From positions 1 through 37,807 of the forward strand of contig CAYNMM010000106.1 in the NCBI GenBank assembly GCA_964398355.1: 37,807 nucleotides of DNA, given 5' to 3'. Shown piece by piece: positions 8,237-15,767 of this stretch. Position numbers and translations under genes: made by a program. Each line of letters starts with the position of its first letter. Within the stretch, counting starts at the first letter, position 1. A model generated the notes under the pieces. That model was not told the origin of the DNA. It ran no database searches and saw only the letters and a list, made by a program, of their open reading frames with translations. The stretch is from WFZT01 sp964398355 (GTDB lineage: Bacteria > Hydrothermota > Hydrothermia > B15-G9 > WFZT01).

Positions 8237-8442
8237 AGAGCGGAAGGGGAAATTGAGGATGAAGTTTCACGCAAAGTAGATGAGGGAAATAATGGATATT
8301 ACTCTTAGCCCTCGGGGTAACCTGCCTTTGCTTTATTCATAGATTCTGTATAATTTTGCATTCTGAGGACAAAAATTTGTGTAGCAACTTTCCTCTCAGT
8401 ATATAACCGTTTTGAAGTTATAGTTAAAATTTTCATGGGTAA
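8237..8442 (+). repeat. Dispersed intergenic repeat, copy A
   Basis: This 206-nt segment aligns without gaps to the reverse complement of 28640-28845; by hand I count 28 mismatches, about 86% identity. It contains a promoter-like TTTGCT (8327-8332), 16 nt, TATAAT (8349-8354). The one open frame entering it has a stop in the other copy (ATG-AAG versus ATG-TAG), which argues against a conserved protein. It lies between tdh and the membrane-protein gene. Confidence 0.9.
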
Positions 8443-8511
8443 TGTCATGATTGATGGGAGGGCAATAAGAGGAGCATCTCTTGCTCCCCTCTGTCAGATC
8501 CACCTTTTTAC

Positions 8512-8566
8512 TGCTTTTCAGACCTTTCCCACAAAGCAGAGCTTTGTGGGAAAGGTCTGAAAAGCA
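8512..8566. repeat. Perfect 26-bp inverted repeat with 3-nt loop
   Basis: 8512-8537 and 8541-8566 are exact reverse complements around AGA. The core is CCCACAAAGC...GCTTTGTGGG. Neither strand has a T-tract after the stem, so a Rho-independent terminator is unlikely. A related but imperfect hairpin with AAAGCTTTGTGG occurs at 29021-29052 beside the second repeat copy. Confidence 0.9.
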
Positions 8567-8623
8567 TCTCCATCTGCAGTGCTAAACGCACCGCCGGTGA
8601 GGGGAGTTAAAAAATTACATTCC

Positions 8624-8648
8624 TGCTTTCTTCAAAGCAATTTTTTCT
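8624..8648 (+). terminator. Weak terminator-like hairpin
   Basis: TGCTTT and AAAGCA form a 6-bp stem with a CTTC loop, followed by ATTTTTTCT. It would stop plus-strand transcripts coming from the repeat before they reach the promoter at 8667. The stem is short and A/T-rich, so confidence is limited. Confidence 0.4.
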
Positions 8649-8666
8649 AACAGTCTCCTCCAGCTC

Positions 8667-8706
8667 TTGACAACTCAACAAACTGGTTTATAATATAAAC
8701 CAGTTT
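8667..8706 (+). promoter_or_regulatory. Consensus promoter with overlapping operator-like palindrome
   Basis: TTGACA (8667-8672), a 16-nt spacer and TATAAT (8689-8694) are exact sigma-70 consensus hexamers. A perfect palindrome, AAACTGGTTTAT-AAT-ATAAACCAGTTT (8680-8691 and 8695-8706), covers the -10 box and likely start site. A repressor bound there would block the promoter. The winged-helix regulator encoded second in the operon is the natural candidate. Confidence 0.85.
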
Positions 8707-8725
8707 ATAAAATAGGAGGTAAAAG

Positions 8726-9331
8726 ATGGAAAAGAAAAGAGTTGAAGTTGACAGGCTGATCAAAAAGGCAAGATCCTCCTGGTGGGAGGATGGCATCGTA
8801 GAGCTTTTCACAGGAATGGCACTGATTATAATCAGTGCCCTCGGCATACTTTCCAGTGTGTCAGGTGGTAGCTTATCTTATATCTTCTCCATTGCCTGGA
8901 TTCTCTCTCTGATTGTTTTTATCCTATCCGGACAGAAAATTATCAAATTTTTAAAAAGGAAACTTGTATGGTCCCGCATCGGATATGCTAAACCGGCGAA
9001 AGAGAGAGCAACTTTCAAAAACGGAAAATGGACTATTGGAGCCTTTGTCTGCATGTTGGGTTCTATTATTCTCTACACCCATCCCATTTCCAGTCTTTTG
9101 ATGTCCTGCTTCGTCTCTGGAATTTTTATGTCAATATTTGAATATTCTGGATTGACAAGATTCGCCATAATTGGACTCCTGAATCTCGTTACAGGTGTCA
9201 CTCTATTTATCCTCGGCTTCAAAGTTAATACAGGTGTATTTATCAACCTCTCTGTTACAGGGATACTGCTTCTCCTGACTGGCATAATGACATGGAACCA
9301 ATTTCAAAGGAGGAGGACGGTAAATGGATAA
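8726..9331 (+). CDS. Six-helix membrane protein of unknown function
   Basis: 201 residues. A charged N-terminus (1-22, with R-L-I-K-K-A-R-S-S-W-W-E-D-G) is followed by hydrophobic segments at roughly 25-45, 50-70, 102-118, 120-140, 144-165 and 172-190, with a basic cytoplasmic-looking loop at 71-100. I do not recognise the family. It starts 6 nt after AGGAGG, behind a consensus promoter with an operator-like palindrome, and overlaps the following winged-helix regulator by 8 nt. Membrane protein plus wHTH regulator pairs of this kind are common in bacteria and often autoregulated; that role is inferred. Confidence 0.85.
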   Translation: MEKKRVEVDRLIKKARSSWWEDGIVELFTGMALIIISALGILSSVSGGSLSYIFSIAWILSLIVFILSGQKIIKFLKRKLVWSRIGYAKPAKERATFKNGKWTIGAFVCMLGSIILYTHPISSLLMSCFVSGIFMSIFEYSGLTRFAIIGLLNLVTGVTLFILGFKVNTGVFINLSVTGILLLLTGIMTWNQFQRRRTVNG

Positions 9332-9632
9332 TGAAGCAGCACGGGAAATTCAAAAAATTGATAGGCTTATTCACGAGCCGGCAAGACTTGCGATAATGGC
9401 CATTCTCTCTGCCCTGAGTGAAGCTGATTTCCTGTATCTATTAAATGCTACGGGATTAACAAAGGGGAATCTCTCTGCTCATGTTGCAAAACTGGAGGAA
9501 GCAGGCTATGTCCGGATTGATAAAAAATTCATAGGGAAAAAACCTAAAACTGTCTATCGATTAACTCCAGCAGGACGAAAGGCCTTTCATCACTATCTGG
9601 AACAAATTAAAAAAATCATGGATAGTGTTTGA
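9324..9632 (+). CDS. Winged-helix transcriptional regulator (ArsR/MarR-like, HTH_34 type)
   Basis: 102 residues, a single winged-helix domain. H-E-P-A-R-L-A-I-M-A-I-L opens the fold, the recognition helix is near L-T-K-G-N-L-S-A-H-V-A-K-L-E-E-A-G-Y, and a basic wing (K-K-F-I-G-K-K-P-K-T-V-Y-R-L-T-P-A-G) follows. This is the arrangement of PF13601-like regulators. No metal or ligand cysteines are seen. AGGAGG lies about 8 nt upstream, inside the membrane-protein gene, which it overlaps by 8 nt. Dimer binding to the palindrome at 8680-8706 and autorepression are inferred. Confidence 0.9.
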   Translation: MDNEAAREIQKIDRLIHEPARLAIMAILSALSEADFLYLLNATGLTKGNLSAHVAKLEEAGYVRIDKKFIGKKPKTVYRLTPAGRKAFHHYLEQIKKIMDSV

Positions 9633-9668
9633 TTCAACTTCTAAAATTCAATCTCATGAATCTGTGAT

Positions 9669-10241
9669 TTATGACAATTCCAGTGCTCTTGTGAGATCTT
9701 CTGGATAGTTAATATTTGTAAAATAATTTTTCGGATCTCCAAAGTTTTTCAATACTTCTTCTTCAATTACATACACCTTGAGACCCTCAAAATTGATGAG
9801 GTCCATCATGGATAATTTATCACTACTGAGGAGCTTAGCCGCTATGTTAAAAGTCTTTCGGTTGTAATAACCAATTAATGGTTCAAAGAACCTATCGTGT
9901 CTCGGAATAACAATGTCTGCCTTGTGGGACATGTTTTTGATAAATTCAAGAAGATCAACCGGAACAAGTGGAGTATCACAGGGTAGGATAATTACTCCAT
10001 CTGCAGTGGGTTTGAAAGCAAAAAAGGAGTATATTGCGTTGAGTGGACCTTTCAAGGGATACACATCTGGAATGAACTCACCGAGTCCATAATCTTTGCC
10101 GATCACGAATACATCATTTACAACCTGTACAAGCTTCTGAAAAGCTATTTCTACAAGTCTCTTGCCCTGAAATTTTTCCAGGCATTTATCTCTCCCAAAT
10201 CTTCTTGATCTTCCACCTGTGAGAACTGCACCAGCTATCAT
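9669..10241 (-). CDS. mobA: Molybdenum cofactor guanylyltransferase-like nucleotidyltransferase
   Basis: 190 residues, a GT-A nucleotidyltransferase fold. A-V-L-T-G-G-R-S-R-R-F-G-R-D-K (5-19) is the nucleotide loop, and G-P-L-N-A-I-Y-S, P-C-D-T-P-L-V, F-E-P-L-I-G-Y-Y and the C-terminal N-I-N-Y-P-E-D-L are all MobA hallmarks. MobA joins GMP to molybdopterin. It overlaps the TIM-barrel gene upstream by 4 nt (ATGA). No other molybdenum-cofactor gene is in the window, so the partner enzymes are elsewhere; related nucleotidyltransferases cannot be fully excluded. Confidence 0.88.
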   Translation of the reverse strand: MIAGAVLTGGRSRRFGRDKCLEKFQGKRLVEIAFQKLVQVVNDVFVIGKDYGLGEFIPDVYPLKGPLNAIYSFFAFKPTADGVIILPCDTPLVPVDLLEFIKNMSHKADIVIPRHDRFFEPLIGYYNRKTFNIAAKLLSSDKLSMMDLINFEGLKVYVIEEEVLKNFGDPKNYFTNINYPEDLTRALELS

Positions 10242-11188
10242 TTGAAGGCTTCAATATATGTTTTCCATACAAGCTCAGGATTGTCACTCCTTATTCTTGA
10301 CATATTTGGAGTTCCTTTAAAGCTCCAGCTTGCGAAATTTCTAATTCCAAGAGCGAGGGCTTCTTTGATGGAATATCTAATTTTCCATTCCTCACCATTT
10401 TTCACATCAAAGGCTTGAATCCAGATCTGCGGCTCTTTTTTGAATTTTTTTCCAAGGCGAACTATTCTCTCGGAGTACTCGCGAAAATATCTTTTAAATT
10501 CATCGTCCGACTTTCCACGCCAGTATGGATCGGTCCCAATTATATCTAACTCCTCAATTTTGTAAAATTTTCGCCAGTATCTTTCGTCTCCACGAGGTAA
10601 AAGGCATAGAGCATTTTTTAAACCTTTCTGATGCGCTTTCTTTACAAGTTTATTGAGGAGCTCTACAAGACTGTCTTCGTAGAATTCTTTTCTAACATCT
10701 TCTCTTGCTTCAAAGATACTACCACCAATAATATCATCAAATTTGAGGATACAATAATCGCAGTAGCAACCATCTTTATGGAAATGTGGCTCATCCCAGA
10801 AAATGTAATCAGCGCCTGTTTCAGCTGCCATGGAGATCCATTTTTCCATATACTCCAGGAATTCCGGGGCATTGGGGCACATGGCAGGAAGGAGTTTCTC
10901 ATCATAAGTCATTTGACGTCCCATTACATGAGTCATGACAAGCTTTGAATAAGGCTCTCCACCAAAGATTTTTCCCACACCCCACGGGTCAAGATACACT
11001 TTCAACCCCCTCTCATGACTCATTCGTACTATTTTTTTGATAGTCTCAAAATAGAATTCTGCGTCATGTTCTGAAAAAGTATGTACGACGAAAGTTAGCC
11101 CCTCTTCAACCATACGGTCAAGGTCACGAGCCACGTGTTCTACATCCCTTGAGTCAAAATAAGACGTACCTACTTCGATTTTATTCAT
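10238..11188 (-). CDS. Glycoside-hydrolase-like TIM-barrel protein with Cys cluster
   Basis: 316 residues, no signal peptide. The pattern of strands (F-V-V-H-T-F, L-K-V-Y-L-D-P-W-G-V-G, D-Y-I-F-W-D-E-P-H-F, D-I-I-G-T-D-P-Y-W) is that of a (beta/alpha)8 barrel. After W-D-E-P (a plausible acid/base glutamate) comes H-F-H-K-D-G-C-Y-C-D-Y-C-I-L-K-F, a C-x-C-x2-C site like the metal clusters in GH42 and related uncharacterised glycosidase families. I cannot name the substrate. It starts 7 nt after GGAGGT and overlaps mobA by 4 nt. A weak TGAACA-17-TCTAAT promoter is possible upstream. Confidence 0.7.
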   Translation of the reverse strand: MNKIEVGTSYFDSRDVEHVARDLDRMVEEGLTFVVHTFSEHDAEFYFETIKKIVRMSHERGLKVYLDPWGVGKIFGGEPYSKLVMTHVMGRQMTYDEKLLPAMCPNAPEFLEYMEKWISMAAETGADYIFWDEPHFHKDGCYCDYCILKFDDIIGGSIFEAREDVRKEFYEDSLVELLNKLVKKAHQKGLKNALCLLPRGDERYWRKFYKIEELDIIGTDPYWRGKSDDEFKRYFREYSERIVRLGKKFKKEPQIWIQAFDVKNGEEWKIRYSIKEALALGIRNFASWSFKGTPNMSRIRSDNPELVWKTYIEAFK

Positions 11189-11271
11189 TTCACTACCTCC
11201 ACAGTAGAATTAGACAACTTTTAACCGAGATTGTTCACCGTAACTTCTGTGTAGAATCGCACCTCCTCGAT

Positions 11272-11835
11272 CTATTTTATCATGTTGATGAAGTATTCAT
11301 GTATAAGAATTGCATCGGGAGACAGTTCGGGGTGAAATGTAAGGGCAATTCTGTTTCCCTCTCTCACCATAACTGGCGAATCGTTGTAGGTGATAAGAGT
11401 TTCAACTCTATCTCCCAATTTTAAAATTTTAGGGGCCCTGATAAAGACACCGGTGAAGGTTTTACCATTAAATTTCAGACTGGTTTCAAAACTCTCAATC
11501 TGGCGACCGAAGGCATTTCTTTTTACAACCATATCAATGAGTCCAAAGGGGGTATCTTCCTTTTCATTAAACTCATTAAGTACCTCTTTTGCCATCAGAA
11601 TTGCGCCTGCACATGTTCCCATTACAGGCTTTGAAAATTTTTTTATTTCCTCAAAAAGCCCCCACTTTTTTGCCAGTCTTGATATGGTTGTACTTTCTCC
11701 ACCCGGGATAATCAATCCATCTATATTTTGCAGATCCTCCGGGTACTTCACAAAGATGCTATCAACACCAAGTGAGTCAAGTGCCTTTTTATGTTCAATA
11801 AAATCTCCCTGAATTGACAGTATACCTATTACCAT
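11272..11835 (-). CDS. pdxT: Pyridoxal 5'-phosphate synthase, glutaminase subunit
   Basis: 187 residues, the expected size. G-T-C-A-G-A carries nucleophile C75, and H168 and E170 in F-H-P-E complete the class I amidotransferase triad; P-G-G-E-S-T-T (44-50) is the oxyanion region. PdxT releases ammonia from glutamine and passes it to PdxS in a 12:12 complex. It begins 3 nt after the pdxS stop, so the pair is co-transcribed and probably translationally coupled. Confidence 0.97.
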   Translation of the reverse strand: MVIGILSIQGDFIEHKKALDSLGVDSIFVKYPEDLQNIDGLIIPGGESTTISRLAKKWGLFEEIKKFSKPVMGTCAGAILMAKEVLNEFNEKEDTPFGLIDMVVKRNAFGRQIESFETSLKFNGKTFTGVFIRAPKILKLGDRVETLITYNDSPVMVREGNRIALTFHPELSPDAILIHEYFINMIK

Positions 11836-11838
11836 TTT

Positions 11839-12726
11839 TTACCAACCTCTTGTCTGCAGGAGTTCTTCCTCTGGTAGTTTTGTCACGTCAACGCCCTTCA
11901 TAGCCTGGCCAAGTCCTTTACTAATTCTCGCGAGAACTTTTGGATTATCATAGTAAGCTACTGCTTCAACAATTGCCTTTGCCATTCTATCGGGATCAGA
12001 AGATTTAAATATTCCACTTCCTACAAACACAGATTCTGCACCAAGCTGCATCATTAAGGCAGCATCAGCAGGTGTTGCAATACCACCGGCTGCGAAATTT
12101 GGCACCGGAAGCTTCCCATGTTCGGCCACCCATTTAACAAGCTCAAATGGAGCACCAAGTTTCTTCGCTTCAGTCATAAGTTCCTCTTCCGGCAGAACTG
12201 TGAGTCTTTTTATTTGCCCCATAATTTTTCTCATGTGTCTAACGGCTTCAACAACATTTCCAGTTCCAGCTTCACCTTTGGTCCTGATCATAGCTGCTCC
12301 CTCACCAATCCTTCTGAGAGCCTCACCAAGGTCTCTTGCGCCACACACAAATGGAACTTTAAAGGCATGTTTGTCAATGTGATGCTCCTCATCGGCTGGA
12401 GTAAGGACCTCAGATTCATCAATAAAATCAACGCCAAGTTCTTCCAGAATCTGAGCTTCAGCAAAGTGTCCAATTCTTACTTTAGCCATCACCGGGATGG
12501 TGACCGCATCCATAATCGCTTCAACAATGGCAGGATCCGCCATTCTGGCAACACCGCCTTCCTTTCTTATATCTGCAGGCACCCTTTCGAGTGCCATCAC
12601 AGCAACAGCACCTGCATTCTCGGCTATCTTCGCCTGCTCAGGGGTGGTAACATCCATTATTACTCCCCCTTTAAGCATCTCTGCAAGTCCCACTTTCAAC
12701 CTGTATGTTCCTTTCAAAACGTCCAT
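11839..12726 (-). CDS. pdxS: Pyridoxal 5'-phosphate synthase, synthase subunit
   Basis: 295 residues, very well conserved. K82 in V-M-A-K-V-R-I-G-H is the lysine that forms the first imine with ribose 5-phosphate, K150 in R-T-K-G-E-A-G-T-G is the second, and D25 in V-I-M-D-V-T is conserved. PdxS makes PLP from ribose 5-phosphate, glyceraldehyde 3-phosphate and ammonia from PdxT. This supplies the cofactor for kbl among others. GGAGG lies 9 nt before the ATG and a clear promoter is just upstream. Confidence 0.98.
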   Translation of the reverse strand: MDVLKGTYRLKVGLAEMLKGGVIMDVTTPEQAKIAENAGAVAVMALERVPADIRKEGGVARMADPAIVEAIMDAVTIPVMAKVRIGHFAEAQILEELGVDFIDESEVLTPADEEHHIDKHAFKVPFVCGARDLGEALRRIGEGAAMIRTKGEAGTGNVVEAVRHMRKIMGQIKRLTVLPEEELMTEAKKLGAPFELVKWVAEHGKLPVPNFAAGGIATPADAALMMQLGAESVFVGSGIFKSSDPDRMAKAIVEAVAYYDNPKVLARISKGLGQAMKGVDVTKLPEEELLQTRGW

Positions 12727-12756
12727 TATTTCTCACCTCCAGATATTCCTGGATTC

Positions 12757-12785
12757 ATTATACCACTGCATGACCAACCATTCAA
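12757..12785 (-). promoter_or_regulatory. Promoter of pdxS-pdxT
   Basis: On the minus strand TTGAAT (12780-12785), 17 nt, TATAAT (12757-12762), about 30 nt before the pdxS start. The rest of the 130-nt gap to the permease gene shows nothing convincing. Confidence 0.8.
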
Positions 12786-12858
12786 GTCGGGTATTTTAAT
12801 CCAATTTACAGGTCTCAACAACTCCCCAGACCGAATAAAGTGGAAAATCCAACGAACT

Positions 12859-14469
12859 TTATTTAACCTCTTTCATCTCCTTGTGCTCTGTCTGAACCTT
12901 TGATTTTTCAGTCGTGTGATGGATTTCAATATTAACAGGATGATAATCCTTTAAATGAGCATGTTTCATTATTTTCTCAACCGTCTTTTGTTTCTCTTCT
13001 TCACTCATCTTTTTATTTGTGAACACCACAAGGTCGACTGTAGAGGCCTTTTCCCTTTCACCCTTCGCAAGATGATGGATCATGTAAACTTCGCCGTCCT
13101 TAACCTCTCTTCTGATTCCCCTCAAGATGGATGGGAAAAATCTTTCTATCCCCTTTATAAAGTGCTCCCTCTCTTCCAGCTTCCAGTCAACGTAGTACCG
13201 CAACTTTCTACCACTGAGTGCTTCATAAATTACTTCAAAAAGAAAAGAGGCAGTTATAAAAATAAATGCTGATTCCAGAGATGACGGGTTCTTCTTTAGA
13301 TTATAACCAACAAGTACACCTGCCGAAATCAAACATAGGACAAATCCAATCAAAGAGACCCACTTATTAGAATCGGTAAATTTATGCAATTTAAAATTTG
13401 CGAGATTAACGAGTCCAAAGACTATTAAAAATCCAAGGCTGCCGGCGACAGAAATATTTTCGAGGTTTGTTGTGAGAGCAAAGACTATGGTGATGAGGCC
13501 GAGTATAACAATCCCTTCATAGCCTCCTTTCCAGATTCTTTTGCCAAATGTGTGGGGCAACTCTCCATATTTTGTAATCAAGTAGCTTATCCTCCCACTA
13601 CCGTAGAGAGTCGCATTTATAGCCGAAGCCGTTGAAAGGACAGCCGCAACTCCAATAACTATGAATCCAGCCTTTCCAAAGAAAGGTTCAGCGGCCACTG
13701 CAAGGGCATAATCTTTGTATTTCACAACCTGCTGAAAGGTAAGATTTCCAACAGCTACTATAGCAATTAAGACATAAAGAGCTATAACAAATCCTACAGC
13801 GCTGTAAAATGCTTTTGGAAGGGTCTCCACTGGATTTACAACATCCTGTGCCGTATTTGCAATGAGTTCAAACCCTTCGTAGGCGAGAAAGATAATCAAA
13901 CCACCTGTAACAATGTTTAACGGAGGAGCCCAATTTGACGGAGAAAGTCTTGCAGTCTTCAATGTGATAAATCCAACTGTTGCAAAAACAAGCAGAATTA
14001 TTATCTTCAGGAAAACCATTAAATCCTCTGCTTTCCCGGTCACATAGGCACCAAGCAAATTTATAAGAGTAAAAAACACTATAACTCCAGCGATAAAAAG
14101 TTTCTTGGCTATTATGATCTCTTTTCCAAAAAACAGTGCGGAGGCATAGCTACCGAATGCATAGGAATAGAGTCCCATCATCACTATATAACTTGCGAGG
14201 AGGAGGACATTTATCCATCCTGAGAAAAGACCGGTACCAAACGATTTCACGATAAACTCAATTGTACCTCCCTCACTCGGATATCTCACAGAGAGTTTTG
14301 CATAGGAGTAAGAGGTAATAAGTGCGATTAATCCGGCCACAATGAAGGCAATAAATGCAGCACCTCGTGCAAGAAGTATCGTTAATCCAAGGACGGCGAA
14401 TATTCCACCGCCCACCATACCACCAACACCAATAGAAAATGCCTCAAAAAATCCGATCTTATGTTTCAT
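12859..14469 (-). CDS. APC-superfamily amino acid permease with degenerate nucleotidyltransferase-like tail
   Basis: 536 residues. The first ~420 are the permease: about twelve hydrophobic helices, with G-V-G-G-M-V-G-G-G-I-F (14-24) as the substrate/ion loop of helix 1 and F-L-A-Y-E-G-F-E-L-I-A-N-T (194-206) in helix 6. Residues 430-520 are soluble. There, G-E-V-Y-M-I-H-H-L-A-K-G-E-R-E-K-A-S-T-V-D resembles the G-S-x-A-R-G-E...S-D-x-D core of small Pol-beta nucleotidyltransferases, but with the G-S pair and the first aspartate missing, so it is probably inactive and may bind a nucleotide or simply regulate. The gene overlaps the nucleoside phosphorylase by 4 nt. Substrate unknown. Confidence 0.85.
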   Translation of the reverse strand: MKHKIGFFEAFSIGVGGMVGGGIFAVLGLTILLARGAAFIAFIVAGLIALITSYSYAKLSVRYPSEGGTIEFIVKSFGTGLFSGWINVLLLASYIVMMGLYSYAFGSYASALFFGKEIIIAKKLFIAGVIVFFTLINLLGAYVTGKAEDLMVFLKIIILLVFATVGFITLKTARLSPSNWAPPLNIVTGGLIIFLAYEGFELIANTAQDVVNPVETLPKAFYSAVGFVIALYVLIAIVAVGNLTFQQVVKYKDYALAVAAEPFFGKAGFIVIGVAAVLSTASAINATLYGSGRISYLITKYGELPHTFGKRIWKGGYEGIVILGLITIVFALTTNLENISVAGSLGFLIVFGLVNLANFKLHKFTDSNKWVSLIGFVLCLISAGVLVGYNLKKNPSSLESAFIFITASFLFEVIYEALSGRKLRYYVDWKLEEREHFIKGIERFFPSILRGIRREVKDGEVYMIHHLAKGEREKASTVDLVVFTNKKMSEEEKQKTVEKIMKHAHLKDYHPVNIEIHHTTEKSKVQTEHKEMKEVK

Positions 14470-15767
14470 TCTATTCTCTCAAGTACTATTGGTTTTTTAG
14501 CTGGTATTTCAGCTCTAATCCTGAACGCCTCTTCAAGATAGCTAATGGCGTCTTCCAGCTTTTTCTCATCGTTATATAAAACTTCGAAAATAACGTCATC
14601 TTTTTCCACGTGGTCACCTACCTTTTTCATAACCATTATTCCAACATTGTGATCAATTTCATCCTCTTTCTTTGTCCTACCTGCACCAAGAACGGTGGCA
14701 CCAAGTCCAATTCTGAAAGTATCGAAGGAATATAGGTAACCCGATTCAGGTGATTTGACAAGATATGTATCTTTAACGTTTACGAAGTTTTCACTTTCAA
14801 TTGCATCCGGGTCGCCACCATGAGCGATAACCATTTCTCTCCATTTTTCATACGCTTTACCGGATTCAAGGGATTCTTCAAGCATTCTGCGTGCACTCTT
14901 TCGATAATGAGAAATGCCAGCCAGGAGTAGCATTTCAACTCCAAGCGAGATCGAAAGCTCCCGAACGTCATCAGGGCCTTCATTTTTTAGAACTTTCACC
15001 GCTTCCACTACCTCCACGGCATTCCCTACAGCAATGCCAAGGGGTTGATCCATATTTGTAATCAAGGCCACCACTTTCTTCCCCATGAGTTTTCCTGTTT
15101 CAACAAGTGATCTGGCGAGTCGTCTGGCTTCACGAATTCCTTTCATAAATGCACCGGATCCTGTTTTTACATCAAGAACGAGCCCTTCGATACCCTCGGC
15201 GATTTTCTTTGACATTATACTCGACGTTATGAGTGGCACACTTTCAACTGTAGCTGTAACATCGCGTAAGGCGTAAAGTTTTCTGTCAGCAGGGACAAGC
15301 TCTTCTGTTTGACCAATTATAGAAATTCCAACTTCACTGAGAATATTAAGGAATTCTGAAATCGAGACAGATGTCCTATATCCGGGTATGGAATCCAGTT
15401 TATCCAATGTTCCCCCGGTATGTCCAAGTGCACGACCCGAAATCATCGGAACGATCACGCCACAAGAGGCCACAAGTGGTCCAAGAACAAGCGAAATTTT
15501 ATCCCCTACTCCCCCTGTAGAATGTTTATCGATTTTCGGACCATGGATACCGGACAAATCTACAGTTTTTCCACTATTTATCATCGCCTCTGTAAGAAAC
15601 TGGGTCTCTTCAAAATCCATTCCCCTCAGGAAAATCGCCATTAGCATGGCACTCATCTGGTAATCCGGGATATCCCCTTTCACGTACCCGTCAATAAGGA
15701 AATGAATCTCCTCCGGGGATAGTTTCTCCCCATCCCTTTTTTTCTTAATAATATCAACTATCCTCAT
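14466..15767 (-). CDS. pdp: Pyrimidine-nucleoside / thymidine phosphorylase
   Basis: 433 residues, as expected for the family. K-H-S-T-G-G-V-G-D-K (81-90) binds phosphate, S-G-R-A-L-G-H-T-G-G-T-L-D-K-L-D-S-I-P-G follows, and the C-terminal K-x-G-D-x-V-E-K-D-D region is the third domain. It splits thymidine or uridine with phosphate to the base and (deoxy)ribose 1-phosphate. DeoA and Pdp cannot be separated by eye, so the symbol is tentative. It overlaps ispDF by 14 nt and the permease by 4 nt, forming one operon. Confidence 0.93.
   Translation of the reverse strand: MRIVDIIKKKRDGEKLSPEEIHFLIDGYVKGDIPDYQMSAMLMAIFLRGMDFEETQFLTEAMINSGKTVDLSGIHGPKIDKHSTGGVGDKISLVLGPLVASCGVIVPMISGRALGHTGGTLDKLDSIPGYRTSVSISEFLNILSEVGISIIGQTEELVPADRKLYALRDVTATVESVPLITSSIMSKKIAEGIEGLVLDVKTGSGAFMKGIREARRLARSLVETGKLMGKKVVALITNMDQPLGIAVGNAVEVVEAVKVLKNEGPDDVRELSISLGVEMLLLAGISHYRKSARRMLEESLESGKAYEKWREMVIAHGGDPDAIESENFVNVKDTYLVKSPESGYLYSFDTFRIGLGATVLGAGRTKKEDEIDHNVGIMVMKKVGDHVEKDDVIFEVLYNDEKKLEDAISYLEEAFRIRAEIPAKKPIVLERIE

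Larger units (their letters stand above)
7811..8725. other. Long non-coding region with hairpins and a dispersed repeat
   Basis: About 900 bases without a convincing gene. It holds a short hairpin at 8192-8212, a 206-nt repeat at 8237-8442, a 26-bp perfect palindrome at 8512-8566, a weak terminator-like hairpin at 8624-8648 and the promoter/operator of the next gene. Short open frames are present but lack ribosome-binding sites and the one crossing the repeat is interrupted in the second copy, so I regard the region as non-coding. Confidence 0.8.

Noticed and set aside
8094..8279. 61-codon open frame on the plus strand running into repeat copy A
   Set aside because: No ribosome-binding site, low-complexity Ser/Pro/Thr composition, and the matching frame in copy B has a TAG stop.
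7750..8725. CRISPR array or transposon in the long gap
   Set aside because: Repeats are single hairpins and one dispersed copy, not regularly spaced units; no transposase or cas gene nearby.
12833..12861. Hairpin AATAAAGT/ACTTTATT at the permease stop as terminator
   Set aside because: A/T-only long-loop stem overlapping the stop codon with no U-tract after it.
12118..12903. 261-codon plus-strand frame opposite pdxS
   Set aside because: Shadow of the highly conserved pdxS; His/Ser/Phe-rich without domain pattern.
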